Shown in pieces: positions 50,866 through 59,402 of a stretch of DNA of 64,000 bases. The stretch is from G020354945 sp964570585 (GTDB taxonomy: Bacteria > Omnitrophota > Gorgyraeia > JABMRG01 > JAFGKX01). The notes under the pieces were generated by a model. It worked only from the letters and a program-made list of their open reading frames with translations. It made no database searches and was not told the origin of the DNA. The position numbers were made by a program, and so were the translations under genes. The stretch spans positions 1-64,000 of the forward strand of contig CAZMYR010000004.1 in assembly GCA_964570585.1 (NCBI GenBank), written 5' to 3'. Position 1 is the first letter of the stretch, and each line of letters begins with the position of its first letter.

Positions 50866-52737
50866 ATGAGTATAAAAGTGGTTTTGACAATGCTGCCTTT
50901 TTGTAACCATGTCTTTACTCCGCCCATACCGCTTGCGTATCTGAAAGGATATTTGCAGCAAGACAAAGACGTTGAGGTTAAATTATTAGACCTGGAAGTA
51001 TACTATTATAGGTCTTCTCTGATAAGCTGCGACCCTCAATTGTATTGGAATAGGATATGGGAAGGAATCTCCTCAATAAGCAAAGAAGACAAACTGGTTC
51101 TCGATAACATGGTAAAGCAGATTCTGGCCCAAAGGCCAGATGTTGTAGGATTCTCAGTTACTCATACGAATTATCTATTTACCCGCTATGTTTCACAGCA
51201 GATAAGAAGAGTTACTCCAGAGATATATATAATTTATGGAGGGCGTCGTTTTTGCCTGAGAAAAAAGTGGCGTTACCATATTGCAGGCTGGCATAGGAAT
51301 TTGCCCGATGTAGACTGCATTGTTAAGAATGAAGGGGAAGCTACGCTGCGAGAAATAATTGCGATACTTAAAATAGGCAGGCATCCTGCATATTGTAAAG
51401 GGGCTACAGTAAGATTTAACGGGCAGATAGTGGATGGTGGCGATCGTCCCCTTATAGATGATGTTGACAGTATACCGTTTCCGGATTTCAGTGATTTAAC
51501 AAAGCAGGATTATCTTTCAGATTATATTCGCATTCTTTTAAACAGAGGCTGTTCCGGCAGATGTAGTTTTTGTGTCGAAAACGATACGATGGGTGATATA
51601 GTGCGATACCGGAGTGCTCAAAATATTGTAGATGAAATAAAATTCCGCATGCGCCAAGGATACAGAAGGTTTCAATCCTGCGATCTCTGTTTAAATTCAA
51701 ACGTCTCTCATCTGGAGAAAGTGTGCCGGTCAATTATTACTGAAAGACTTGGCGTAGAATTTGTTTTTGGTGAATTTAAACATTCTCCCTATCTTACAAA
51801 AGAGATATTTCGTCTTCTTCGCAAAACTGGCTTCAAGACAGCTGTCTTTGGAACTGAGAGCGGATCCCAGCTTATCCTTAATAAGATGCGAAAGGGGATA
51901 ACTGTTCAGACCATAGAAAGGAATATCAGAGATGCCCACGAGTCAGGGTTAGAGGTTATACTGTTTCTTATGGTTGGCTTTCCAGGAGAGACAGAAGGGA
52001 CGTTTGCAGAGACCGTGGATTTGCTAAGACGCAATAAAAACCATATTGATGCCGTGGCCGGCACGACACCAACCAACATATGCTGGGGGTCTGACATACA
52101 TGATAATTTAAAAGATTATGATGTAAATATAGAGACTTTATTCAAAAATCCTGATAGGTGGGAAAGCAACGATGGTAGCAATTACTATGAGTGGCGGGTA
52201 GACCTTTCAAGGAGGATGCAATACTGCATAAAGGAGCTTGGGATTGGGTTAGCAGGTTATCGCAAGGACGGAAATCCAAGAGTTCCTGAATTGGCTTTGC
52301 GTTTGTGCAAACCGATAGTTAAAAGCGAGCAAGAGCCTTCTGGAGGGCAATATGCCAATGTGCCTGGGAATAACAGGGGATATTCAGCAGATTTGCGTGT
52401 TTGTGATACCCCTCATACAAAATACGCCAAATTTCTTTTAAAGATTACCAATAATGGAAAGAGAGAATGGAAGAAGAAAGGCTCAGACTGGATTCGTGTA
52501 GGTTGTCGGGTTTTCAACGAAGGTAATAGTAATGATTCGCCTGCTTTGGAGTTAAGGCAGGATTTACCCAAGGATACTATTGCGAAAGGTGAAACCTTTT
52601 ATAGTATGTTTTTAATAGAGAAGGGATGGCTGGCAAGGGGTAGGTACCAGGTCAGATTTGACATGGTCAATGAGCATAAATTCTGGTTTGAGGATTTAGG
52701 ATTTTTGCCTGTTGTCGAGTATGTAGAATCATGCTGA
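50866..52737 (+). CDS. B12-binding radical SAM enzyme with C-terminal beta-sandwich
   Basis: 623 residues. B12-binding region (TPPIPLAYLKGYLQQDKDV, VKNEGEATLREI), then the radical SAM core with CSGRCSFC (about 229), FGTESGSQLILNKMRKGI and FLMVGFPGETEGTF. From about 505 to the end there is an Ig-like beta-sandwich (AKFLLKITNNGKREWKKKG, LRQDLPKDTIAKGETFYSMF and GRYQVRFDMVNEHKFWFEDLG). That type of module occurs at the C-terminus of glycosyltransferases and may bind the glycan. It probably methylates or rearranges a sugar (inference). It lies in the middle of the glycan locus. Confidence 0.85.
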   Translation: MSIKVVLTMLPFCNHVFTPPIPLAYLKGYLQQDKDVEVKLLDLEVYYYRSSLISCDPQLYWNRIWEGISSISKEDKLVLDNMVKQILAQRPDVVGFSVTHTNYLFTRYVSQQIRRVTPEIYIIYGGRRFCLRKKWRYHIAGWHRNLPDVDCIVKNEGEATLREIIAILKIGRHPAYCKGATVRFNGQIVDGGDRPLIDDVDSIPFPDFSDLTKQDYLSDYIRILLNRGCSGRCSFCVENDTMGDIVRYRSAQNIVDEIKFRMRQGYRRFQSCDLCLNSNVSHLEKVCRSIITERLGVEFVFGEFKHSPYLTKEIFRLLRKTGFKTAVFGTESGSQLILNKMRKGITVQTIERNIRDAHESGLEVILFLMVGFPGETEGTFAETVDLLRRNKNHIDAVAGTTPTNICWGSDIHDNLKDYDVNIETLFKNPDRWESNDGSNYYEWRVDLSRRMQYCIKELGIGLAGYRKDGNPRVPELALRLCKPIVKSEQEPSGGQYANVPGNNRGYSADLRVCDTPHTKYAKFLLKITNNGKREWKKKGSDWIRVGCRVFNEGNSNDSPALELRQDLPKDTIAKGETFYSMFLIEKGWLARGRYQVRFDMVNEHKFWFEDLGFLPVVEYVESC

Positions 52738-52776
52738 AATGTGCTACAATAAATTCTTTACAACATAAGGATTGTT

Positions 52777-54114
52777 ATGAAGATACTGCAGGTAGTGCAT
52801 AGCTTCCTTCCCCATACAAAAGCGGGGGCAGAAGTTTATTCTTATGTGTTATCGAAAGAGTTGAGCAAGCGGCATGAGGTCTTTGTATTTTTCAGGGTTA
52901 ACAGGCCCCAAGAAAGAGAGCATTCTTTAATACATAGTAGGTTTGAAGGATTGGAAACATACGCTATCAATAATACTTTTAGGCTATGCCATTCTTTTGA
53001 AGGCACGTATAACAATGTTGTAATCGACAGGGAATTTGGTATATTGCTGGATAGAATAAAACCAGACATTGTACACATCCACCATTTATTATTTTTATCC
53101 CATGGTATTATCAATGAAATCAAAAAGAGAGATATCCCTATTATTTTTACACTGCATGATTATTGGCTTATTTGTTACAGGGGGCAATTAATAAAAGACG
53201 ATTTGGCTGTTTGCAAAGGGAATTCTGTTGCGGAATGCAGGGATTGCTTGAAGTATCTGTTAAGAATAAAAAAATATTCGTTATATTCATACAGGATATT
53301 AAGAAGAAAACTGCCTTCATCGATACTGGCATTATTAAAAAGATTTTATCTCCTTACAGGAAAGTCTAATCCACTTAAAGAGGTGGAAAAAAGGAAAGAT
53401 AGCATTGAAGATATTTGCTCAAAAATAGATTTGTTTATAGCACCGTCTCATTTTATAAAGAATAAATTTATTGAACATGGATTTATCAAAGAGAAGATCC
53501 TGTATTGCCCCCACGGTTTTGATTTTCGAAATTATACTTATGTATCTAAAAATGAATCTAAGATATTGAGGTTCGCTTATATGGGTACTTTATTGCCAAT
53601 GAAAGGGGTTGATATTTTAATTTCAGCTTTTAAAGGACTGAAAACTGAAAATGTTGAACTATCGATATATGGAAAGCTCTTTTCATACAGCGGCTTTGAA
53701 TCTTATCATAAGATATTGGAAAAAATGATAAGAGCTGATAGCAGGATTAAATTGAAAGGAGAGTATGCTAATAAGGATATCGGCAAAATTTTATCCGACG
53801 TCGATGTACTCGTAGCGCCTTCAATATGGCAAGAGAATGCCCCGCTGGTTATACAGGAGGCCTTTTTGTCAAAAACCCCGGTGATTGCGTCAAGAATCGG
53901 CGGCATACCGGAATTAGTTAAAGATGGCGTAAACGGCCTGTTATTTACTCCCGGTGATGTGAAAGACTTACAGGCAAAGTTAGAATACGTAATAAACAAT
54001 CTAGGTGCGGTGGAAAAATTTAAGGAGAATATGCCCGTAATTAAGAGCATAGAGGATGATGCAAAAGAGATGGAAGAGATCTATAGCAGATTAACTGCAG
54101 AATATAAGTCATGA
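52777..54114 (+). CDS. Glycosyltransferase family 4
   Basis: 445 residues. GT4 hallmarks: ILQVVHSFLPHTKAGAEVYSYVLSKEL, IVHIHHLLFLSHGI, FTLHDYWLICYRGQLI (a common acceptor-side motif with a Cys-rich insert CRDCL), FAYMGTLLPMKGVDILI and APSIWQENAPLVIQEAFLSKTPVIASRIGGIPELVKDGVNGLL. It is similar to module 2 of the fusion at 42957. It overlaps the O-antigen ligase gene by four bases (ATGA). Confidence 0.9.
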   Translation: MKILQVVHSFLPHTKAGAEVYSYVLSKELSKRHEVFVFFRVNRPQEREHSLIHSRFEGLETYAINNTFRLCHSFEGTYNNVVIDREFGILLDRIKPDIVHIHHLLFLSHGIINEIKKRDIPIIFTLHDYWLICYRGQLIKDDLAVCKGNSVAECRDCLKYLLRIKKYSLYSYRILRRKLPSSILALLKRFYLLTGKSNPLKEVEKRKDSIEDICSKIDLFIAPSHFIKNKFIEHGFIKEKILYCPHGFDFRNYTYVSKNESKILRFAYMGTLLPMKGVDILISAFKGLKTENVELSIYGKLFSYSGFESYHKILEKMIRADSRIKLKGEYANKDIGKILSDVDVLVAPSIWQENAPLVIQEAFLSKTPVIASRIGGIPELVKDGVNGLLFTPGDVKDLQAKLEYVINNLGAVEKFKENMPVIKSIEDDAKEMEEIYSRLTAEYKS

Positions 54115-55370
54115 ATATCGGGATGTTGAGCATAAATATGTTGAGATCTGTAAAGACCGCTTTTATTATCATTTTATTTGCCTGGATTTCATTTTTTCCA
54201 GCACCGGTTCAGGGGCAATACGCGGTTTTTACAAGAATATTCCTTGGCATATTTTTGCTGATTTTAGTGCTGGGCAAACAATGGCGAAAACACATATTTA
54301 GTTTGAAGGATTGGCCGTTATGGCTGTTTTTGGCATGTATGTTCTCAGGCACAATTTCTGCAACAGATAAAGATGTGGCTTTTTCAACATTCTTTTATAT
54401 TGTTATAACTTTCCCCCTTCTTTTTTATATAGGAAAGGCCATATACGCTTCTGCTGAAAGCAGAAAGAGAGTAGCCATAATTATTTGCATTTGTGCCAGC
54501 ATGGTAGCGCTTATTGGGTTTCTTGAGTTATATTTTGCAAAAAACCTATTGTATGAATATTTTGTGGATAACCCTTATTACGAAAGATATATAAACCAAG
54601 AGCTTCGTCCTATGTCCACCCAATTTAATCCTGTGATTTTTGGCTCATATCTTTTGGCCTGTCTTCCGTTTAGTTTCTATCTGTTTAAGGAAAAAAAAGC
54701 ATATCTGCGTTTTCTGGGTAGTGGCTGTGCGGTATTACTAGTTATTGGAATTATGTTTTCACTATCCCGGGGAGTCTTTTTGGGATTGGTAGCTCTATCT
54801 TTATTTTATATGTGGAATAAGAATAAAAAGAAATGGGCTACTTTGTTCATTGCTTGTTTAATATTGTTTGTTATGCTCTGTACGTGGCTGCCAAGCAAAG
54901 GATTCAGCCGTTTTGGCTTTAGGCAGATGTTTATTGGAACACACCGCGGTATTATTTCAACCTATAGATTTCGTAGAATTGATATGACTTTTAGGATATT
55001 GAAAGATTACCCGCTTTTTGGGATTGGCTTTAATCATTTCAGGATAAGATTCAATGAGTATTGTTATAAGGAAGATGTAGGTAAAGTACTGAACGAATTT
55101 ATGATACCTGATAATATGTACCTGAGTTTTCTCTCTGAAACTGGAATAGTTGGCACAGCCGGTTTCCTGACCTTTATTCTTTTTTTGTTAAATAGGTGGT
55201 TCAGGAAATTTAAGATTTTGGAAGGCGCAGAAAGAAAAGAAGCATCACTTATTGTAATGGCAGCACTGGTGGGGCTTTTTGTAAATATGGCAGCGTATGA
55301 TATGTTCTATTGGCATACCCCATATATGTTTTTTTGTTTACTGTCGGGGTCTATGCAATCATATAATTGA
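54111..55370 (+). CDS. O-antigen ligase/polymerase (Wzy_C/WaaL-type) membrane protein
   Basis: 419 residues with about eleven hydrophobic helices and the large periplasmic loop of the family: YEYFVDNPYYERYINQELRPMSTQFNP, then a Wzy_C-type stretch with LSRGVFLG, and the second loop with FGIGFNHFRIRF and DNMYLSFLSETGIVGT, where WaaL and Wzy carry their conserved Arg and His. With a Wzm/Wzt exporter in the locus, a ligase role (attachment of the exported chain to a lipid core) is more likely than a polymerase role, but sequence alone does not decide. Confidence 0.88.
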   Translation: MNIGMLSINMLRSVKTAFIIILFAWISFFPAPVQGQYAVFTRIFLGIFLLILVLGKQWRKHIFSLKDWPLWLFLACMFSGTISATDKDVAFSTFFYIVITFPLLFYIGKAIYASAESRKRVAIIICICASMVALIGFLELYFAKNLLYEYFVDNPYYERYINQELRPMSTQFNPVIFGSYLLACLPFSFYLFKEKKAYLRFLGSGCAVLLVIGIMFSLSRGVFLGLVALSLFYMWNKNKKKWATLFIACLILFVMLCTWLPSKGFSRFGFRQMFIGTHRGIISTYRFRRIDMTFRILKDYPLFGIGFNHFRIRFNEYCYKEDVGKVLNEFMIPDNMYLSFLSETGIVGTAGFLTFILFLLNRWFRKFKILEGAERKEASLIVMAALVGLFVNMAAYDMFYWHTPYMFFCLLSGSMQSYN

Positions 55371-55438
55371 AAGGTATACGCCTTTGTCCTTTTCGGATTA
55401 GACGGAGAAAGTGAGGAAGAGAAAATGGGGTCGGGTCC

Positions 55439-56278
55439 ATGAATTCAGTTTCGGCAGTAATTATTAATCATAATAATAAGGAGCTCTTAATAAGATGCAT
55501 AGAGTCTTTAAAGGGCCAGAGTCTTAAGCCCGATGAGATTTTGGTGTTTGATAATGCTTCAAGCGATGGGGCAGTTAAGGCGATAGATGAGAGGTTTTCC
55601 GATATCAAGATAATACAAAATGATAGAAATTTAGGGTTTTCCCTCTCATCCAACCGGGCCATAAACCTGGTAACAGGAGAGTTTATACTCCTGCTGAACA
55701 ACGATGTGATACTGGCTGAAAATTTCATAAAAGCCCTTTTAAGTGCTATGCAGAGCGATGGGACAATAGGTATTGCGGGCGGGAAAGTCCTTTCTTACGA
55801 CGGAAAACACATCGATTCAGCAGGGCAGCTTCTGGCAAGGTCCAGAAAAATTATCGACAGAGGTTATAGAGAGATAGACAATTCCCGGTATGATAAGCCC
55901 GGATATATATTTAGCATAAGTGCATCCGCAGCCCTTTACAGACGCACTATGCTTGAGGACATCGGGAAAAATAACGAATATTTTGACGAAGACTTTGGGA
56001 GGATCTTTTATGAAGATATGGATCTGGTCTGGAGGGCGCAGAAAAGAGGCTGGAAAACAATGTTTTATCCTGAGGTAGTGAGTTACCATTTTGGCAATAG
56101 TTCAAATAGCGATAAGAAATTGAGACAATGTCTCTGTTTTCGTAATCGGCGCCTTTCTATAATGAAAAATGAAGAATTAAATGCAATTACTAAAAGAATT
56201 CTCATTTATTTAATGTATGATTTGCCAAGATCAATATTAATGAAGATAAAGTATAGAAAACTCATTCCGTATTTATAG
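55439..56278 (+). CDS. GT2 glycosyltransferase (rhamnosyltransferase-like)
   Basis: 279 residues. GT2 motifs: SAVIINHNNKELLIRCIESL, ILVFDNASSDGAV, NDRNLGFSLSSNRAI, LLLNNDVILAENF (DxD-like), and FYEDMDLVWRAQKRGWK. It is close in plan to the N-terminal part of the GT2 at 40773 but without the coiled coil. It is the last gene of the glycan locus, 68 bp after the ligase, and the IS256-type element follows within 25 bp of its stop. Confidence 0.9.
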   Translation: MNSVSAVIINHNNKELLIRCIESLKGQSLKPDEILVFDNASSDGAVKAIDERFSDIKIIQNDRNLGFSLSSNRAINLVTGEFILLLNNDVILAENFIKALLSAMQSDGTIGIAGGKVLSYDGKHIDSAGQLLARSRKIIDRGYREIDNSRYDKPGYIFSISASAALYRRTMLEDIGKNNEYFDEDFGRIFYEDMDLVWRAQKRGWKTMFYPEVVSYHFGNSSNSDKKLRQCLCFRNRRLSIMKNEELNAITKRILIYLMYDLPRSILMKIKYRKLIPYL

Positions 56279-56300
56279 GGTAAATGAGTCAATACAAATT

Positions 56301-57726
56301 TTAGTTGAAATTGATAAAACCCCCTGCACCATTTTATACCCCCGCCTGCACTAATTCTTGTTCTTCAGGAACAACGCTACCTTCTTTTAGATACCCTTTC
56401 AATTCTTCTTTGACCTTATTTCTAAGGAGCTTAAGGTATCTATAGCCGTGCACCTTTTGCAAGCCGGGCTCAACAGCAAGCAATCCCGCAGCAACCCAGT
56501 GCTGAATATGCGCGCCATTTCTCCAGCGGTCAACTCTTTGGGTGTACTGCTCCACCTGGGACAATACCGACTCGATGCAGTTTGTGGTGGCGAGGCTCCT
56601 TCTTAATTCCGTGGTCAGCTTCAGCTTGTTGATAGTCAGGGTCTCTTCCATTCCTTCGCGCAAACTGCTGGCGGCAGAGGCATTAATTTCTTCCAACTCA
56701 CCGGCTAACTTCGTTAAGGCCTCTTTAGACTCGCTGTATATTGTCTTCTTGTAAGCCGAGCCTAGCTTCTTGCGCCATACAACAGCTTGAGAACGACTAA
56801 GATAGCTAACCACGTTCTCCCGTTTGTGCCACTGGCAGCGCTGAATCAAAGCGTATCCTGCGCATTTTTTGCTTAATTGCCTTAGTTATTCCCCTGGAGC
56901 CGTCTACAATGAACAAAAGCCCTTCCTCAAAGCCTAATCCCCGTTCGATTAGTTTATCGAAGAATTGTACCGTTGAGCGGTGATTCTCGGTATTCATCTG
57001 CTCTATGCCCAGGATAACCTTTTTGCCTTCTATGGTTATGCCTAAGGCAAGGACAATGCCTTCTTCGGCAAAGCGTTTGCCGTCAATAAATATCGCTACA
57101 AAATCGTATTTATCCAAACGGCGGTTCTGTAAATAGCGCAGTCTTGCGCTGCTGCCTTTCTTAAAGTGCTGTGACAGGCTGGAGGCGTTTATTCCGAAGA
57201 CCTCCGGCACTTAATTGGGCGCTTTCGGCATACTTATGCATACTCAGGCCGTTAAGCAGCTTGCGGAAGGTCTGTTCGTCATTTCGGTAGGGTCTTTGTA
57301 ATTGTTCGTAGCCTTTAAGGCGGATTTCTGTGGCGGATGTTTTGTTCCGGATGTGCTGTACCCTTATCGGTACTTTCTGATCCTGCAGATATACTGAGCC
57401 GCCCTGTTTTCCCCAGCGAGTATTTTCCCTGCCGTGACTATAACGTTTGCCGACTAAGGCCACAACTTCTTTCTTAAGCATATCCTCAACTGCTTCTAAT
57501 CCCAGCGGGATCAGGGCCTGGATAAACTCAATTTTTACATCAAGCTTTTCTTCCGTTTTGAGCCGTTCCATCATCTCTATTGCTGCCTGGCGTTTTTCCA
57601 AAACTTTTATCTTTCCTTTGCCTCTTTTTCGTGTTATATTATTCACTGTAAGGCCTCGTTTCTTTTGTAAAACGGGGGTTTTTGCTTAACTCCATTTTAC
57701 AGGGGGCCTTATTGAATTTCAACTAA
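56301..57726 (-). mobile_element. IS256-type insertion sequence
   Basis: Imperfect inverted ends: TTAGTTGAAATT followed by GATAAAACCCCCTGCA (56301-56328), against the complement of TACAGGGGGCC followed by TTATTGAATTTCAACTAA (57698-57726). The element carries a single transposase region in the minus orientation. I see no convincing target duplication; A/T-rich sequence on both sides makes this hard to judge. A fragment like the end (AAATTTCAACTGATTTT) recurs at about 57925. Confidence 0.8.
56334..57646 (-). pseudogene. IS256/mutator-type transposase, two frameshifts
   Basis: Three overlapping frames in order (57646-57161, 57210-56806, 56849-56334) encode one transposase of about 435 residues. 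N-part: VEDMLKKEVVALVGKRYSH, then QTFRKLLNGLSMHKYAES. Middle: FGINASSLSQHFKKG, VAIFIDGKRFAE (Asp) and LLFIVDGSRGITKA (Asp). C-part: IQRCQWHKRENVV, and NCIESVLSQVEQYTQRVDRW (Glu). The first break is one extra A in CAATTAAGTG (Q L V P E if removed); the second is one extra A in the CAAAAAATGC run. All DDE residues remain encoded, so the damage is recent, or the two breaks are sequence errors. Confidence 0.85.
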
Positions 57727-57979
57727 TTTTAGCATACTCTCGTTAAATTAAAATCCTTAGCATAGAAAATAAGAAAATAAAAGGTAAAATTCGGCTGCCA
57801 AAGACAAGATAGAGAGCATCATTTCATATAACAGTTAGGATAATCTGTTCTGCCCTTAACATAACTTTATATTTTCCTTGCAGTTCTATTAATTGTTTGT
57901 TATACTTTCCTCTAGGGTATTAGAAAATTTCAACTGATTTTGTTGTGCTTATTTTAAAGCATGAAAGGCGGTTAAGATA
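57727..57979. other. Spacer between the insertion sequence and the RiPP locus
   Basis: A/T-rich sequence with no coding potential over about 250 bases. It holds the end-like fragment at 57925-57941 and the promoter at 57878. Confidence 0.6.
57878..57906 (+). promoter_or_regulatory. Promoter of the RiPP-like operon
   Basis: TTGCAG (57878-57883), a 17-bp spacer and TATACT (57901-57906), followed by a leader of about 70 bases. The next seven genes are in the same direction with short gaps or overlaps, so this is the likely operon promoter. Confidence 0.6.
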
Positions 57980-58273
57980 ATGGAAAAGAAATACTTACTA
58001 AAACAATATGTGCTTGTCAATAATAAGCTTGTTTCCTGGAGAGAGATTGATGGCGAAATGATTCTACTCGATAAGAAAAAAAAGACATTCTACGAGATGA
58101 ACAAAACAGCAAATTATATCTGGAAAGAAGCGGTAAAAAAGCAGAAGATCGAAGATGTAGTAACTACAGTGCAGAAAAAATACAAAAAGACAGATAAAAA
58201 GACAGCAGAAAAAGATACACTGAGCTTTATCAACGATTTAGTTAAGGAAAAATACTTTTTATTAGGAAGTTAA
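57980..58273 (+). CDS. PqqD-like RiPP recognition protein
   Basis: 97 residues. The PqqD fold is visible: VSWREIDGEMILLDKKKKTFYEMNKTANYIW (winged-helix strands with the conserved NxTAxxIW), then EDVVTTVQKKY and a final helix FINDLVKEKYFLL. PqqD-like proteins bind the leader of a precursor peptide and pass it to a radical SAM or other tailoring enzyme. It is the first gene of the operon, seven bases before a radical SAM/SPASM gene, the same order as PqqD-PqqE. The many lysines are typical of the neighbouring genes too. Confidence 0.9.
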   Translation: MEKKYLLKQYVLVNNKLVSWREIDGEMILLDKKKKTFYEMNKTANYIWKEAVKKQKIEDVVTTVQKKYKKTDKKTAEKDTLSFINDLVKEKYFLLGS

Positions 58274-58280
58274 AAGTAAA

Positions 58281-59396
58281 ATGCCAAGTTTCCCTAAAGA
58301 ATTTATTATTCAATGGCATTTGACTGAAAGATGCAACTGGAGTTGTAAGCACTGTTATCGGAATGCCAGAGAATTCAAAGAATTGTCTTTTAAACAGCTT
58401 CAAGATACTTTCATTCAAGTTCTGGAGTTGTTTAGTGCACTGCATATTCCCATGAGTAGGGCATATATTAATATAGGCGGAGGCGAACCCCTGTTAAGAA
58501 AGGATTTATTTAAATTCCTGGAGTTTTTAAATAAATCTAGAGATTATATGACAATTAGGATTATGACTAACGGTTCGCTTATAACAAACTCAATTGCAAA
58601 GGACTTGAAGAAAGTCGGAGTAAAGGCAGTGCAAGTAAGTTTAGAGGGATTACAGGAGACAAACGATAAAATAAGAGGCAAAGGAAGTTTTGACAAAACA
58701 ATACGGGCAATTGGACTGCTGAAAAAGAATAGTCTTATTACTCGTGCATCTTTAACTTTAACAAAGGCGAATGTAGCTGAAATAGAAAATTTAGCTATTT
58801 ATCTAAAGTCTATTGGAGTTGGCACATTTGGCATAAGAAGGTATGTTCCTTTAGGTAGCGGGGAGCAATTAAAAGAGACTATGCTTTCTCCTCTGGAAAT
58901 GCAAGAATTTTATTTAAAAAAAGAAAAAATGAAGAAAAGACTAGATGAAGCAGGCAAATTCATGATAACTCATGGATGCGAAGATGCTATTTATTGTGCC
59001 GGCGCTAATTCCGATTTTCGCTATTATAGTTGTGGCCTTACGAAAGGTTGCCATCTTAACATTTTTACAAACGGAGATATCTTAACTTGCAGAAGGCTTC
59101 CGATCGTAGTAGGGAATGTTTTACAGAATAGTCTTCTTGATGTCTATTTTTCTTCCGAGCAATTGTGGAATTTTAGAAATTTAGATAATATGCACCCTCT
59201 TTGCAAAAAATGCTTTTATTTTAAGTATTGTTTAGGTGGAGCAAGATGCATTAGTTACGCTTATTTTAAGAGTCCTTTTGCTCCCGATCCTCAATGCTGG
59301 AGGCTGTTTAAAAAATTGCCTGAAGTTAGTAGGTTCAGCAAGACAGAAAAGGAAGAATTTGAAAGTATAGGTGTTTCTGGAACCTTTTTAAATTAA
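58281..59396 (+). CDS. Radical SAM/SPASM peptide-modifying enzyme (PqqE-like)
   Basis: 371 residues. The radical SAM cluster motif is ERCNWSCKHCYRN (about 17-29). NIGGGEPLLRKDLFKFLEFL, RIMTNGSLITNSIA and VQVSLEGLQETNDKIRG are core strands. The C-terminal SPASM region has Cys at YYSCGLTKGCHLN, ILTCRRLPIVVGN and LCKKCFYFKYCLGGARC. Enzymes of this plan make thioether or C-C links, or act on a precursor peptide, with help from PqqD-like proteins. The end (FAPDPQCW) matches the second radical SAM protein at 62742, so they are related. It is intact. Confidence 0.92.
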   Translation: MPSFPKEFIIQWHLTERCNWSCKHCYRNAREFKELSFKQLQDTFIQVLELFSALHIPMSRAYINIGGGEPLLRKDLFKFLEFLNKSRDYMTIRIMTNGSLITNSIAKDLKKVGVKAVQVSLEGLQETNDKIRGKGSFDKTIRAIGLLKKNSLITRASLTLTKANVAEIENLAIYLKSIGVGTFGIRRYVPLGSGEQLKETMLSPLEMQEFYLKKEKMKKRLDEAGKFMITHGCEDAIYCAGANSDFRYYSCGLTKGCHLNIFTNGDILTCRRLPIVVGNVLQNSLLDVYFSSEQLWNFRNLDNMHPLCKKCFYFKYCLGGARCISYAYFKSPFAPDPQCWRLFKKLPEVSRFSKTEKEEFESIGVSGTFLN

Positions 59397-59402
59397 ACTG
59401 AT

